Shown: piece after piece, positions 26,305 through 34,241 of the stretch
Numbering within the stretch: position 1 is the stretch's first letter
Layout of the letters: every line of letters begins with the position of its first letter
Source: JANNBN01 sp031430595
Lineage (GTDB): Bacteria > Actinomycetota > Acidimicrobiia > Acidimicrobiales > JANYDT01
Reading direction: 5' to 3'
DNA length: 64,000 nucleotides
NCBI GenBank assembly: GCA_031430595.1
Contig: JANPBU010000035.1
Span: 434,001-498,000 of the forward strand
Notes under the pieces: model-generated
Databases searched by the model: none
Seen by the model: only the letters and a program-made list of their open reading frames with translations
What the model was told of the DNA's origin: nothing
Program-made: the position numbers and the translations under genes

Positions 26305-27906
26305 ATGGCGCATTACGAGGCTGCACAGCAAGGGTTAAGTGACGGATCTTCGAGCAACGCCGCTTCTTCCAACAACAAAGGGCTGAAAGGGGGCTCACTC
26401 GGCCTTTTAGCGGTCATTGTCATAGGCGTTGCGTCGACCGCTCCCGGATACAGTTTGGCGGCCAGTATCGGTTTCGTAACCGGTGAAGTGGGTGTCAAAG
26501 CACCATTCATTATGTTGTTCGCATTCGTGCCGATGGGATGCATCGCGGCGGCGTTTTACTACCTCAACAAGGCCGACCCGGACTGCGGCACCAATTTCAC
26601 CTGGGGGGTCAGATCGTTCGGCCCGAAGGCAGGTTGGATCGCCGGATGGGGCTGCATTGTGGCTGACCTGGTCATCATGCCGAACCTGGCCGGAATATCG
26701 GGAAGGTATCTTGTGTTGTTGTTCAGCGAAAGTGCGGCCGACAACATTTGGCTGACCACCACTATCGGCATCTTGTTCATCATTGCCATGACGTGGATTT
26801 GTTGGCGGGGTATCGAACTCTCTGCGAGGTCGCAAGTCGTCCTCCTCGGAACCGAAATGGTTGTACTCAGCGCATTTGCCGTAATCGCGCTTATTAAGTC
26901 CTTTCAGGGCACCACAGCGACGGTCAAAGTGAAGGGGGTTGCTACCACCTACAAATCGGTGAAGCCGAGCCTCTCTTGGATGTCGCCGAGTGGCGTGTCA
27001 ACGAAGGGCATCATCGCGGGCCTTGTTGTAGCCGTTTTTATTTATTGGGGTTGGGACACGTGTGTGTCAGTCAATGAAGAGGCCAAGGACTCAGCTAAGA
27101 CACCAGGACGGGCGGCGGTACTTTCGACGGTCATTCTGTTGGCGATCTACCTGGTCACTGCGTTTGGTGCCGTGGCACTTCTTGGCCCGCAGTTCGTGAC
27201 CGACAACGCCGACGAAGCGATCTACGAGTTGGGCAAGGTTGCGCTTCCCACGATCATGGTGAAACTGCTGGTCATAGCTGTACTTACTTCTGCTGCCGCC
27301 TCATGCCAAACCACGATTCTTCCAGCGACCAGAACCATGCTGTCGATGGGGTCCCATGGTGCGGCCCCACCTCGATTCGCTCATATTGACCGTGCCCGAC
27401 TGACCCCCGATTTCAGTACGTTCCTCTTCGGCGGAATATCCATTTTGTGGTATCTCGGCCTCGTCATTGTCAGCAACAACACCAGTACTGATGCCTACAG
27501 CGCATCGATCGCGGCGGTTGGGTTGGCCATCTCGGTCTATTACGGCCTGACCGGAATTTCGTGCATCGTGTACTACCGCCGTTTCGTGTTCAAGTCACTG
27601 AAGAACTTTTTCTTCATAGGTGTACTTCCTGGTTTTGGAGGGGTCGTCTTGCTGTATGTGTTTGTGAAAACGCTTTGGGATTCGCGGCTTGCCGCCTACG
27701 GTTACGGCACGCTGTTTGGGGTCGGCACCGTGCTCGTCATTGGCACGTTGCTACTTGTACTTGGGGTTCCGCTGATGTTGTGGTGTGCTGCCAAGTATCC
27801 AAAGTTCTTTACCTACCGCCCAGACCCAGCTGAATTGGTTAAAGATCCGAATGCCGACGACACACTTGCTGCGCCGCTCGGAACCTACGTGAAAGGGGCC
27901 GCATAA
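26305..27906 (+). CDS. APC-superfamily amino acid permease
   Basis: 533 residues with about 12 hydrophobic helices. The APC signature is at the N-terminus: GVASTAPGYSLAASIGFV, then FYYLNKADPDCGTNFTWG and YWGWDTCVSVNEEAKD. It imports or exchanges an amino acid or amine across the inner membrane; the substrate is not predictable. Its stop codon shares one base with the start of the universal stress protein, a fixed pairing often seen in actinobacteria. Confidence 0.92.
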   Translation: MAHYEAAQQGLSDGSSSNAASSNNKGLKGGSLGLLAVIVIGVASTAPGYSLAASIGFVTGEVGVKAPFIMLFAFVPMGCIAAAFYYLNKADPDCGTNFTWGVRSFGPKAGWIAGWGCIVADLVIMPNLAGISGRYLVLLFSESAADNIWLTTTIGILFIIAMTWICWRGIELSARSQVVLLGTEMVVLSAFAVIALIKSFQGTTATVKVKGVATTYKSVKPSLSWMSPSGVSTKGIIAGLVVAVFIYWGWDTCVSVNEEAKDSAKTPGRAAVLSTVILLAIYLVTAFGAVALLGPQFVTDNADEAIYELGKVALPTIMVKLLVIAVLTSAAASCQTTILPATRTMLSMGSHGAAPPRFAHIDRARLTPDFSTFLFGGISILWYLGLVIVSNNTSTDAYSASIAAVGLAISVYYGLTGISCIVYYRRFVFKSLKNFFFIGVLPGFGGVVLLYVFVKTLWDSRLAAYGYGTLFGVGTVLVIGTLLLVLGVPLMLWCAAKYPKFFTYRPDPAELVKDPNADDTLAAPLGTYVKGAA

Positions 27907-28358
27907 TGGCTGGTGAAATTATTGTTGGTGTCGGCGGAAACGGCAGCGGGTTCGAGGCAGCTCGAACCGCGGCCAGAGTCGCCAGTTTGATGAACGTACC
28001 CGTGGTGTTGGTATTCGGGTACGAGTCGTCGGCACTTGCGCCAAGGGGTGGTCCGCTTGAAGAACGGGTGTCGTCCATTGGTGAAGATGCGACCGCTCAA
28101 ATTCGAGCCGAATTGCTGGAAAGCCGCCCCAACCTCACCATCGAGGTAGAGCTGGTACCGCTGCGGCCGGTCGATGCACTCATCGCAGTCGCCGAAGCCC
28201 GAGGCGCAGAAGCGATAGCCGTCGGGCATGGAGGTCAAGGCCCCCTACGCGCTGCCTTACTCGGTAGCGTCACCTACGAGATTGTTCACCGTTCGCCTAT
28301 TCCGGTGCTGGTAGTTCCCGATGACGAAGACGACGAGGTCTCCGCCACCGGTAGCTAG
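27906..28358 (+). CDS. Universal stress protein (UspA family)
   Basis: 150 residues. USP fold with EIIVGVGGNGSGFEAARTAA at the start and the ATP-binding pattern VGHGGQGPLRAALLGSVTYE (G-2x-G-9x-G-S/T) followed by HRSPIPVLVVPDD. Encoded one base behind the permease stop, so it may regulate that transporter. Convergent with clpC, 15 bases apart. Confidence 0.92.
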   Translation: MAGEIIVGVGGNGSGFEAARTAARVASLMNVPVVLVFGYESSALAPRGGPLEERVSSIGEDATAQIRAELLESRPNLTIEVELVPLRPVDALIAVAEARGAEAIAVGHGGQGPLRAALLGSVTYEIVHRSPIPVLVVPDDEDDEVSATGS

Positions 28359-28373
28359 CGACAATCTGACCGG

Positions 28374-30905
28374 CTATTCGGCCGGGGCGCCGCCGACCAA
28401 CTCGTCGACGGCAGGAGGGGCCAACGGAGCGGTGAGTTCGAACACGATCTCTCCGCCGACAGCATCGGCGATAACCGACGAACCCGTCATGATTTCTTTC
28501 AACAACAACTTCTCGGCCAACGGATCTTCAAGCATGCGCTGGATGGCACGACGCAATGGTCGAGCACCCAATGTTGGGTCGTAACCCTTATCGGCAAGGA
28601 ACAATTTGGCGTCGCCTGTCAACTGCAAGTCAATGCCCTGCAACGACAGTTGCTCGATCAGCCGTGCGGTCATCTTGTCGATCATTGACACGATTTCTTC
28701 GCGGGAAAGTTCGTGGAACACAATGGTCTCGTCGATACGGTTCAAGAACTCTGGGCGGAAGTGGTTCTTCAGCGCATCGTTAACCTTGAGCTTCATTTTT
28801 TCGTAAGAAACCGACTCGGAGTTACTCGAGAAGCCGAGTTGTGCCTTTCGAAGGTCGGCGGTTCCGAGGTTTGACGTCATGATGATCACGGTGTTTTTAA
28901 AGTCAACCGTTCGGCCTTGGCTGTCGGTCAAACGGCCATCTTCCAAGATCTGAAGCAACGTATTGAACACGTCGGGGTGAGCCTTTTCGACTTCGTCGAA
29001 CAGCACAACGGAGAACGGCTTGCGGCGAACGGCTTCGGTGAGTTGGCCACCTTCGTCGTAACCGACATACCCAGGGGGCGAACCCACCAGGCGACTCACG
29101 GTGTGCTTCTCTTGGTATTCGCTCATATCGAGACGAATCAGTGATGCTTCGTCACCGAAGAGGAACTCGGCCAGCGTCTTTGCCAGTTCGCTTTTTCCCA
29201 CGCCGGTTGGGCCGAGGAAAATGAACGAACCACTTGGGCGCTTCGGGTCTTTCAGACCAGCGCGGGTACGACGGATTGCTTGGCTGACTGCCTTGATGGC
29301 GTCGTTTTGGCCGATGACTCGCTTGTGCAATTCATCTTCCATACGAAGCAGACGTGACGTTTCTTGTTCGGTCAGTTTCGCAACCGGAATGCCTGTCCAC
29401 ATAGCAAGTACTTCGGCGATGGCTTCCTCGTCAACCTCGTCGAACAGGTCAACGCCGGCAGCTTTCCATTCGGCTTCTTTGCCAATCTTTTGTTCGAGCA
29501 GTTCTTTTTCGCGGTCACGAAGCTTGGCTGCCTGTTCAAACTTTTGGTTCTCGATCGCGTCTTCTTTATCTTTGCGAACCTTGGCGATTTCGTTTTCAAG
29601 TTCTTTGTAATCAGGAGGGGTTTGCATGCGCTTGATACGTAGACGACTACCGGCTTCGTCGATGAGGTCAATGGCCTTATCGGGAAGTTGACGGTCGGCG
29701 ATGTAACGGTCAGCAAGATTCGCGGCGGCGACCAAAGCCTGATCGGTAATGGTGACCCGGTGATGGGTTTCGTAGCGGTCGCGAAGGCCCTTCAAGATTT
29801 CGATCGTGTCGGCAACACTCGGTGCTTCCACCTTGATCGGCTGGAAACGACGTTCCAAAGCAGCATCTTTTTCGAGGTGCTTTCGGTATTCTTCGGTGGT
29901 GGTTGCACCAATGGTTTGAAGTTCGCCACGGGCAAGCATTGGCTTAAGAATGCTGGCTGCATCGATGGCACCTTCGGCGGCACCCGCACCAACGAGGGTG
30001 TGGATTTCGTCGATGAACAAGATGATGTCGCCACGGGTCTTGATTTCTTTGAGCACCTTCTTCAGGCGTTCTTCGAAGTCACCACGGTAACGAGAGCCAG
30101 CGACGAGTGCCCCAAGGTCGAGTGTGTAGAGCTGCTTGTCACGGATGGTGTCAGGTACATCGTTGGCCACGATCTTTTGTGACAGGCCTTCGACGATGGC
30201 TGTTTTGCCCACACCAGGCTCACCGATGAGCACCGGGTTGTTTTTGGTTCGGCGTGAGAGCACCTGCATGATGCGCTCAATTTCTTTTTCGCGGCCGATA
30301 ACCGGGTCAAGCTTCTTTTCACGGGCGAGCGTGGTGAGGTTGCGACCGAATTGGTCGAGCACCAAGCTTCCTTGAGCCTGCTCGCCTGCCTGGCTGCCGC
30401 TTGCGACACCGGCGGGCTGGCCTTTGTCGCCAGAGCCGCTGCTACCGGCTTGAGCACCGCTACCTGATTGGTAACCCGAGAGCAGTTGAATCACCTGCTG
30501 GCGAACCCGGCTGAGGTCAGCCCCCAACTTCACGAGCACCTGGGCCGCGACCCCTTCGCCTTCACGAATGAGGCCAAGCAAGATGTGCTCGGTTCCGATG
30601 TAGTTATGGCCGAGTTGCAAGGCTTCGCGAAGCGACAGCTCAAGCACCTTTTTGGCCCGTGGCGTGAAGGGGATGTGACCGGAAGGTGAGCTGCCACCCT
30701 GGCCGATAATTTCCTCAACTTGGGCGCGCACCCCCTCAAGGCTGATGGAAAGTGATTCAAGGGCTTTGGCTGCCACCCCCTCGCCTTCGTGGATCAGACC
30801 CAGCAGAATATGCTCGGTTCCGATGTAGTTATGGTTGAGCAAACGCGCCTCTTCTTGGGCGAGCACAACGACACGGCGAGCACGATCAGTAAAACGTTCA
30901 AACAA
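28374..30905 (-). CDS. clpC: ATP-dependent Clp protease ATP-binding subunit ClpC
   Basis: Class 1 Hsp100 unfoldase that feeds substrates to ClpP. 843 residues. Two Clp_N repeats (each with HNYIGTEHILLGLI) and a Gly/Ser-rich linker lead to AAA-1 with Walker A GEPGVGKTAIVEG. A UVR-type coiled middle (FEQAAKLRDREKELLEQK) precedes AAA-2 with GPTGVGKSELAKTLAEFLFG and a C-terminal ClpB_D2-like lid. Start is TTG 30905 with AGGAGA eight bases upstream. Convergent with the USP gene; divergent from the toxin-antitoxin pair. Confidence 0.97.
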   Translation of the reverse strand: MFERFTDRARRVVVLAQEEARLLNHNYIGTEHILLGLIHEGEGVAAKALESLSISLEGVRAQVEEIIGQGGSSPSGHIPFTPRAKKVLELSLREALQLGHNYIGTEHILLGLIREGEGVAAQVLVKLGADLSRVRQQVIQLLSGYQSGSGAQAGSSGSGDKGQPAGVASGSQAGEQAQGSLVLDQFGRNLTTLAREKKLDPVIGREKEIERIMQVLSRRTKNNPVLIGEPGVGKTAIVEGLSQKIVANDVPDTIRDKQLYTLDLGALVAGSRYRGDFEERLKKVLKEIKTRGDIILFIDEIHTLVGAGAAEGAIDAASILKPMLARGELQTIGATTTEEYRKHLEKDAALERRFQPIKVEAPSVADTIEILKGLRDRYETHHRVTITDQALVAAANLADRYIADRQLPDKAIDLIDEAGSRLRIKRMQTPPDYKELENEIAKVRKDKEDAIENQKFEQAAKLRDREKELLEQKIGKEAEWKAAGVDLFDEVDEEAIAEVLAMWTGIPVAKLTEQETSRLLRMEDELHKRVIGQNDAIKAVSQAIRRTRAGLKDPKRPSGSFIFLGPTGVGKSELAKTLAEFLFGDEASLIRLDMSEYQEKHTVSRLVGSPPGYVGYDEGGQLTEAVRRKPFSVVLFDEVEKAHPDVFNTLLQILEDGRLTDSQGRTVDFKNTVIIMTSNLGTADLRKAQLGFSSNSESVSYEKMKLKVNDALKNHFRPEFLNRIDETIVFHELSREEIVSMIDKMTARLIEQLSLQGIDLQLTGDAKLFLADKGYDPTLGARPLRRAIQRMLEDPLAEKLLLKEIMTGSSVIADAVGGEIVFELTAPLAPPAVDELVGGAPAE

Positions 30906-30998
30906 GTGAACCGTCTCCTAGGGAGTGGGATATCAATAACACTACTAACCCGTCGGCTTAATACAGCCATCAAGATCAGTGACCCTGGGCAACCATCC

Positions 30999-31048
30999 GA
31001 AGATTCTTTCCATTCCCGTTCGTCAAAAGTAGTGATGTGACATTGATC
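30999..31048. repeat. 50-bp direct repeat, copy 1
   Basis: Matches 33196-33245 at 44 of 50 positions in the same orientation. Minus-strand translation of both copies in one frame gives similar peptides (VTSLLLTNGNGKNL here, VTSLLLRNGDGKNL in copy 2), so both may be relics of a coding sequence. Lies in the 249-base gap between clpC and the antitoxin gene. Confidence 0.85.
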
Positions 31049-31115
31049 GGCCACCTGCACCTGGTTATCGACCGTGCATGAGGTGCCCCATCCAACTAAC
31101 CCAGCCCGGTTTCAT

Positions 31116-31150
31116 AATGGTTGCATTTTGGTTCCATATTCGCTACCATT
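31116..31150. promoter_or_regulatory. Candidate autoregulatory operator of toxin-antitoxin pair
   Basis: AATGGTTGC and GCTACCATT form an inverted repeat (8 of 9 matching) with 17 bases between, ending four bases before the antitoxin start. Ribbon-helix-helix antitoxins usually bind such dyads over their own promoter. Inference only. Confidence 0.4.
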
Positions 31151-31154
31151 CGGG

Positions 31155-31394
31155 ATGGCAAGTGTGACAATTAAGGAAGTCGATGACGGTGATCTCAGTT
31201 CAGTTGCTGCCCGTGCGGCGAACGAGGGCATGTCAACCCAAGAATTCCTTCGGCGCCTGATCGCTAGGGAAGCCGCACGACCCATTGTGCCCGATGAACT
31301 CACCTTGTTAGCGGCAAAGCGTCGTTCTGGACGAACACCGATCTCGATGAACGAATTCAATCGAGTTCGGCGCAGCACTTCGCGTTCGTTGTGA
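31155..31394 (+). CDS. RHH-type antitoxin
   Basis: 79 residues from ATG 31155: SVTIKEVDDGDLSSVAARAA followed by GMSTQEFLRRLIAREAAR, a FitA-like ribbon-helix-helix, then a basic C-terminus (FNRVRRSTSRSL). Open frame continues upstream to 31074, but the strong antitoxin N-terminus sits at 31155. Its stop overlaps the toxin start as GTGA. Confidence 0.8.
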   Translation: MASVTIKEVDDGDLSSVAARAANEGMSTQEFLRRLIAREAARPIVPDELTLLAAKRRSGRTPISMNEFNRVRRSTSRSL

Positions 31395-31786
31395 GGCTTG
31401 ATTTTGCCGTCGCTGACACCAGCGCACTTCTCGCTATCGTAGGCGTCCTTCCCATTGAGCCTCCAGATGTTGACTTTCTCTACGCCGCCGATGCATCACT
31501 CATCGAGGCGATAGCAGTTCTTCGATCTTTCCACGAAGGTCGACTCACCGACATACGGGGCGATCTTGCAGTCATCGGGCCCATGGTTTCAGAATGGGTG
31601 GGCGGCCACCGCTTCGCCGGAACTCTTGCCGAACTAGCCGTCGCCCATCCCGAAGAAATCATTACTGACCTGGCAGCGATCGCAGCGGCAAAAGTGACCC
31701 GCCTCCCACTCGTAACCGGACAACCAGGATTAGCGGGACTCGACCCCGATGTTGCTGTGGTTCTCTTGCCGCGTGTCAAAAGGTAG
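31391..31786 (+). CDS. PIN-like toxin, atypical active site
   Basis: 131 residues from GTG. VADTSALLAIV at the start and an acidic SLIEAIAVL match PIN motifs. The C-terminal part (TDLAAIAAAKVTRLPLVTGQ) has the usual Asp helix, but where PIN toxins have TxD this one has TGQ followed by PGLAGLDPDV. The toxin call rests mainly on gene order and the GTGA overlap with an antitoxin. It may be a diverged or weakened ribonuclease. Confidence 0.65.
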   Translation: MRLDFAVADTSALLAIVGVLPIEPPDVDFLYAADASLIEAIAVLRSFHEGRLTDIRGDLAVIGPMVSEWVGGHRFAGTLAELAVAHPEEIITDLAAIAAAKVTRLPLVTGQPGLAGLDPDVAVVLLPRVKR

Positions 31787-31815
31787 CCCGTGGGCTAAAT
31801 CCCACTAGCTCACAA

Positions 31816-33057
31816 CTATCCACCATCCCAGAGCGACGCTATCGGCATGGCGATGACCCGGTCAGACAACCAAAACATGCGTGGACCAGTGTGAAGTACC
31901 ACGCCAAGTGCAAAGCGTTCCCCAAGGGAATTTGCCAGCCAGATGAGGTGGCGGGCATCCTCCACTTTTGGTGAAGAGGTGGCTTTGATTTCGATACCGA
32001 TGATGGACGAACCCGCCACCTCGATCACTAGATCGATTTCATGCAGACCTTTTTCTGTGCGCAGATGAAACATGCGCGTGACGCGATTCAGGAATGGAAG
32101 CTCGGCGCGCAACTGCGCCACCACGAACGTATCGATAAGACGGCCAAGCATGTCACCGTCACGAAGAAAGGCCATCCGGTCCATTCCCAACACCCCAGAC
32201 AGCAGCGACGAGTCAACCAAGTAGCGCTTCGGTGACAACACGAGTCGCTTGAGCCGATTCGATGTCCACGAAGGCAGTTCCTCGGTAATCAGGAGGTTCC
32301 GAAGAAGCGAGTCATACGCCGAGGCAGTGGCCTTCGAAATTCTTGCTGCCTGATACAGCGTTGAGTGGTCGGCGATGCCGGCACTGTTTAACGCCCACGC
32401 TTCGAGGTACCGGCGAAGTCTGACAGGGTCCCTTCCGGCGTCGACGTCGAGAGCATCGCGGGTGACTAACTGCTCGGCATAGGAACTTACCCACCGAGTC
32501 GCTGCCGCCGCCCCCAAGAGGAGGGCCGGTTCGGGAAACCCCCCTCGCAGTGCGGCATCAATGTAGCCAACGAGGTCGGGTGGATTTGTGGGCGCCTTCA
32601 GGCTGGCCGGCTCTAACAGTCGGTCCACAAACAGAGGCTGATCGAGGCGTCCGACCTGCTCAGACTGGGTGAGCCCAAATACAGGGGTGCGAATCAGACG
32701 CCCTGTACCTGGCCACGTCGGGGAATCGAGGTCACCACGAACCGACCCGGTGACGACGAATCGTCCGGGTGTTGGCTGTCGATCAACTGATCGCTTGATG
32801 GCGCCGAGAACCTCGGGCACTACCTGCCATTCGTCGATCAGAACTGGTTCCTCGAAGGCTGCCAGCGCAGCATCGGGGTCGGCCCTGAACGCAACCGCTT
32901 CGTCTGCACGATCGAGGCGTACGACTGAGCGAACGTGATTCATAGCGGTAGTGGTTTTTCCGGTTGCTCGAGGACCAGCGAGCAGAACCGCCGGGTGTTC
33001 GCTCAGAAGCACTGTCAGGGCCTTATCCAGGTGTCTCGCCTTGTAGGCCATTTGCAC
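31816..33057 (-). CDS. AAA-family ATPase with DUF4143 domain
   Basis: 413 residues. The N-terminal P-loop (AVLLAGPRATGKTTTAMNHV), Walker B EEPVLIDEWQ and GRFVVTGSVRGDL define the AAA_14-type domain. The C-terminal DUF4143 part has WALNSAGIADHSTLYQAARI, YLVDSSLL, and the nuclease-like HEIDLVIEVAGSSIIGIEIK. Such ATPases are scattered by horizontal transfer and often sit near toxin-antitoxin genes; function unproven. Start is GTG 33057 or ATG 33051. Three operator-like repeats begin four bases upstream. Confidence 0.88.
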   Translation of the reverse strand: MQMAYKARHLDKALTVLLSEHPAVLLAGPRATGKTTTAMNHVRSVVRLDRADEAVAFRADPDAALAAFEEPVLIDEWQVVPEVLGAIKRSVDRQPTPGRFVVTGSVRGDLDSPTWPGTGRLIRTPVFGLTQSEQVGRLDQPLFVDRLLEPASLKAPTNPPDLVGYIDAALRGGFPEPALLLGAAAATRWVSSYAEQLVTRDALDVDAGRDPVRLRRYLEAWALNSAGIADHSTLYQAARISKATASAYDSLLRNLLITEELPSWTSNRLKRLVLSPKRYLVDSSLLSGVLGMDRMAFLRDGDMLGRLIDTFVVAQLRAELPFLNRVTRMFHLRTEKGLHEIDLVIEVAGSSIIGIEIKATSSPKVEDARHLIWLANSLGERFALGVVLHTGPRMFWLSDRVIAMPIASLWDGG

Positions 33058-33060
33058 AGA

Positions 33061-33123
33061 CTATCCGTTTGAGGGGCCATTGACTATCCATTTACGGATA
33101 GCTTTACAATCCATTTGCGGATA
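33061..33123 (-). promoter_or_regulatory. Triple operator-like repeat upstream of DUF4143 ATPase
   Basis: Three copies of a TATCC-NTTT-NCGGATA-like motif: CTATCCGTTTGAGG (33061-33074), a perfect dyad CTATCCATTTACGGATAG (33084-33101), and AATCCATTTGCGGATA (33108-33123). Spacing is about 23 bases. The nearest touches the start region of the ATPase gene, suggesting autoregulation or binding by its partner. Confidence 0.55.
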
Positions 33124-33139
33124 CGAGGTGCGATCCGGT

Positions 33140-33195
33140 TAACCCTCACCATCTGCGTAGGGCGACTCGTCCAAAATCGCACATGTGGTCGGTCG
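33140..33195 (-). pseudogene. Duplicated 3'-end fragment of the lipoprotein gene
   Basis: Matches 33476-33531 at about 47 of 56 positions. The second copy encodes the end of the lipoprotein (IPYKSPYADGEG and stop); this copy has the equivalent ESPYADGEG and stop in the same phase. It is a detached relic of a related gene. Confidence 0.6.
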
Positions 33196-33245
33196 GAAGA
33201 TTCTTTCCGTCCCCATTCCTCAAAAGTAGTGATGTCACCTTGATC
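33196..33245. repeat. 50-bp direct repeat, copy 2
   Basis: Partner of the repeat at 30999. The two copies bracket the toxin-antitoxin pair and the DUF4143 ATPase. An uninterrupted minus-strand reading frame from ATG 33304 to TGA 33146 (52 codons) runs through this repeat, but I do not recognise its product. Confidence 0.8.
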
Positions 33246-33357
33246 AGTATGTTTTCAGCCCACGCTTCAAGCTTGCGGGCGCTCGCCTCAATGTCCACCT
33301 TCATAGCCTGAGGTTCGATGACGATTACGTCAACACATGTTGACTAGCCCTCATGAG

Positions 33358-33452
33358 GACGGCCTGAACGCAGTGCTTCGTCTCCACGCTCAAGGCGTAC
33401 GACTTATTCATTTTACGGTGGCGGTCATTGCCGAGGGCAGTGAGCAGAACCA
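33358..33452 (-). pseudogene. Remnant of a second DUF4143-type ATPase gene
   Basis: The stretch aligns with 32880-32990 of the intact ATPase gene: GCTTCGTCT, then AGGCGTACGACT, and after an internal loss GAGCAGAACC. The part that would encode the Walker A loop is deleted, so this is a decayed 5' fragment. The 417-base gap between 33057 and 33475 is made up of the operators, two repeats and this relic. Confidence 0.55.
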
Positions 33453-33474
33453 ATCGTGCGACCCACCAGCACGC

Positions 33475-34149
33475 CTAACCCTCGCCATCTGCGTAGGGCG
33501 ATTTGTACGGGATCGCACGGGTGGTCGGTCGCGCTGCGACGTTCGGGTCATCACCATCAGCCGTGATCCTCACCGTCTCGTACCCGTACTTGGCAGCCAA
33601 ATTCAGCAGAAGCCGGTCGCCAACAAACCGACACCGGTACTCCAACACCTTCCCCGCCGGATACTCATCAATAAACCGAGGGTCAGTCACAATCTCTTGA
33701 TTCAACAACCAACCCGACCCCACCGAACCAGCCCAGTGGGCCACGATGCGGAACCTGCTGGTTCCTTCGCTGCTCCACCCATCAACATTCCGAGTGTGAT
33801 CGGTATCATCGAAACCTCCGCCGGGGCCGCTACAAAGCACACGAATATGGCGCAGTGAATGCTGCATCATCCGCTCCGTGTAAAACGTGATCATCGAAGC
33901 CTCAGAAAGACCAACACCACCCCTACCAAGCAACCACGCCCCGCCACCCTGACAGGAACCGGCACCAGCGCCGGGCCACCACCACCCGACGGCGTAGCCA
34001 CCACACTCGACTTAAACCCCGGTTGGGGTATCAACCCCAAGCCCAGTCGTAGCCGCCAACCTGCCAGCAACCGGGTCATACGAACGATCCGCCCCACACG
34101 AAACCAACGCCAACCCACCAAACACCAAAATCCGGTGGAAAGGGGTCAT
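33475..34149 (-). pseudogene. Broken lipoprotein gene
   Basis: From ATG 34149 the frame encodes MTPFHRILVFGGLALVSCGA, a lipoprotein signal with lipobox LVSC, then stops at TAA 34012-34014 after 45 codons. A protein-like continuation (SSVVATPSGGGGPALVPVPV) lies in another frame. The original frame reopens at about 33930 and runs 152 codons with VDGWSSEGTSRFRIVAHWAG, SGWLLNQEIVTDPRFI and LEYRCRFVGDRLLLNLAAKY. So at least a stop or two frameshifts separate signal and body. The 33475-33933 part could still be translated alone. Function unknown. Confidence 0.6.
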
Positions 34150-34241
34150 CTCCCTATCATCGGATCAGACTACGAAAGACTGAAGATTTAACGACCGCTA
34201 CAGCTAGAGGTACGTCTTCTGGTTTAAAAATCGGGACCTCA

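Noticed and set aside
31784..31797. TAGCCC-GT-GGGCTA as terminator of the second toxin gene
   Set aside because: The loop of two bases is too small and no T-run follows.
33337..33858. Plus-strand 173-codon frame
   Set aside because: Antisense to the lipoprotein remnant and spanning two duplicated fragments; no coding signature.
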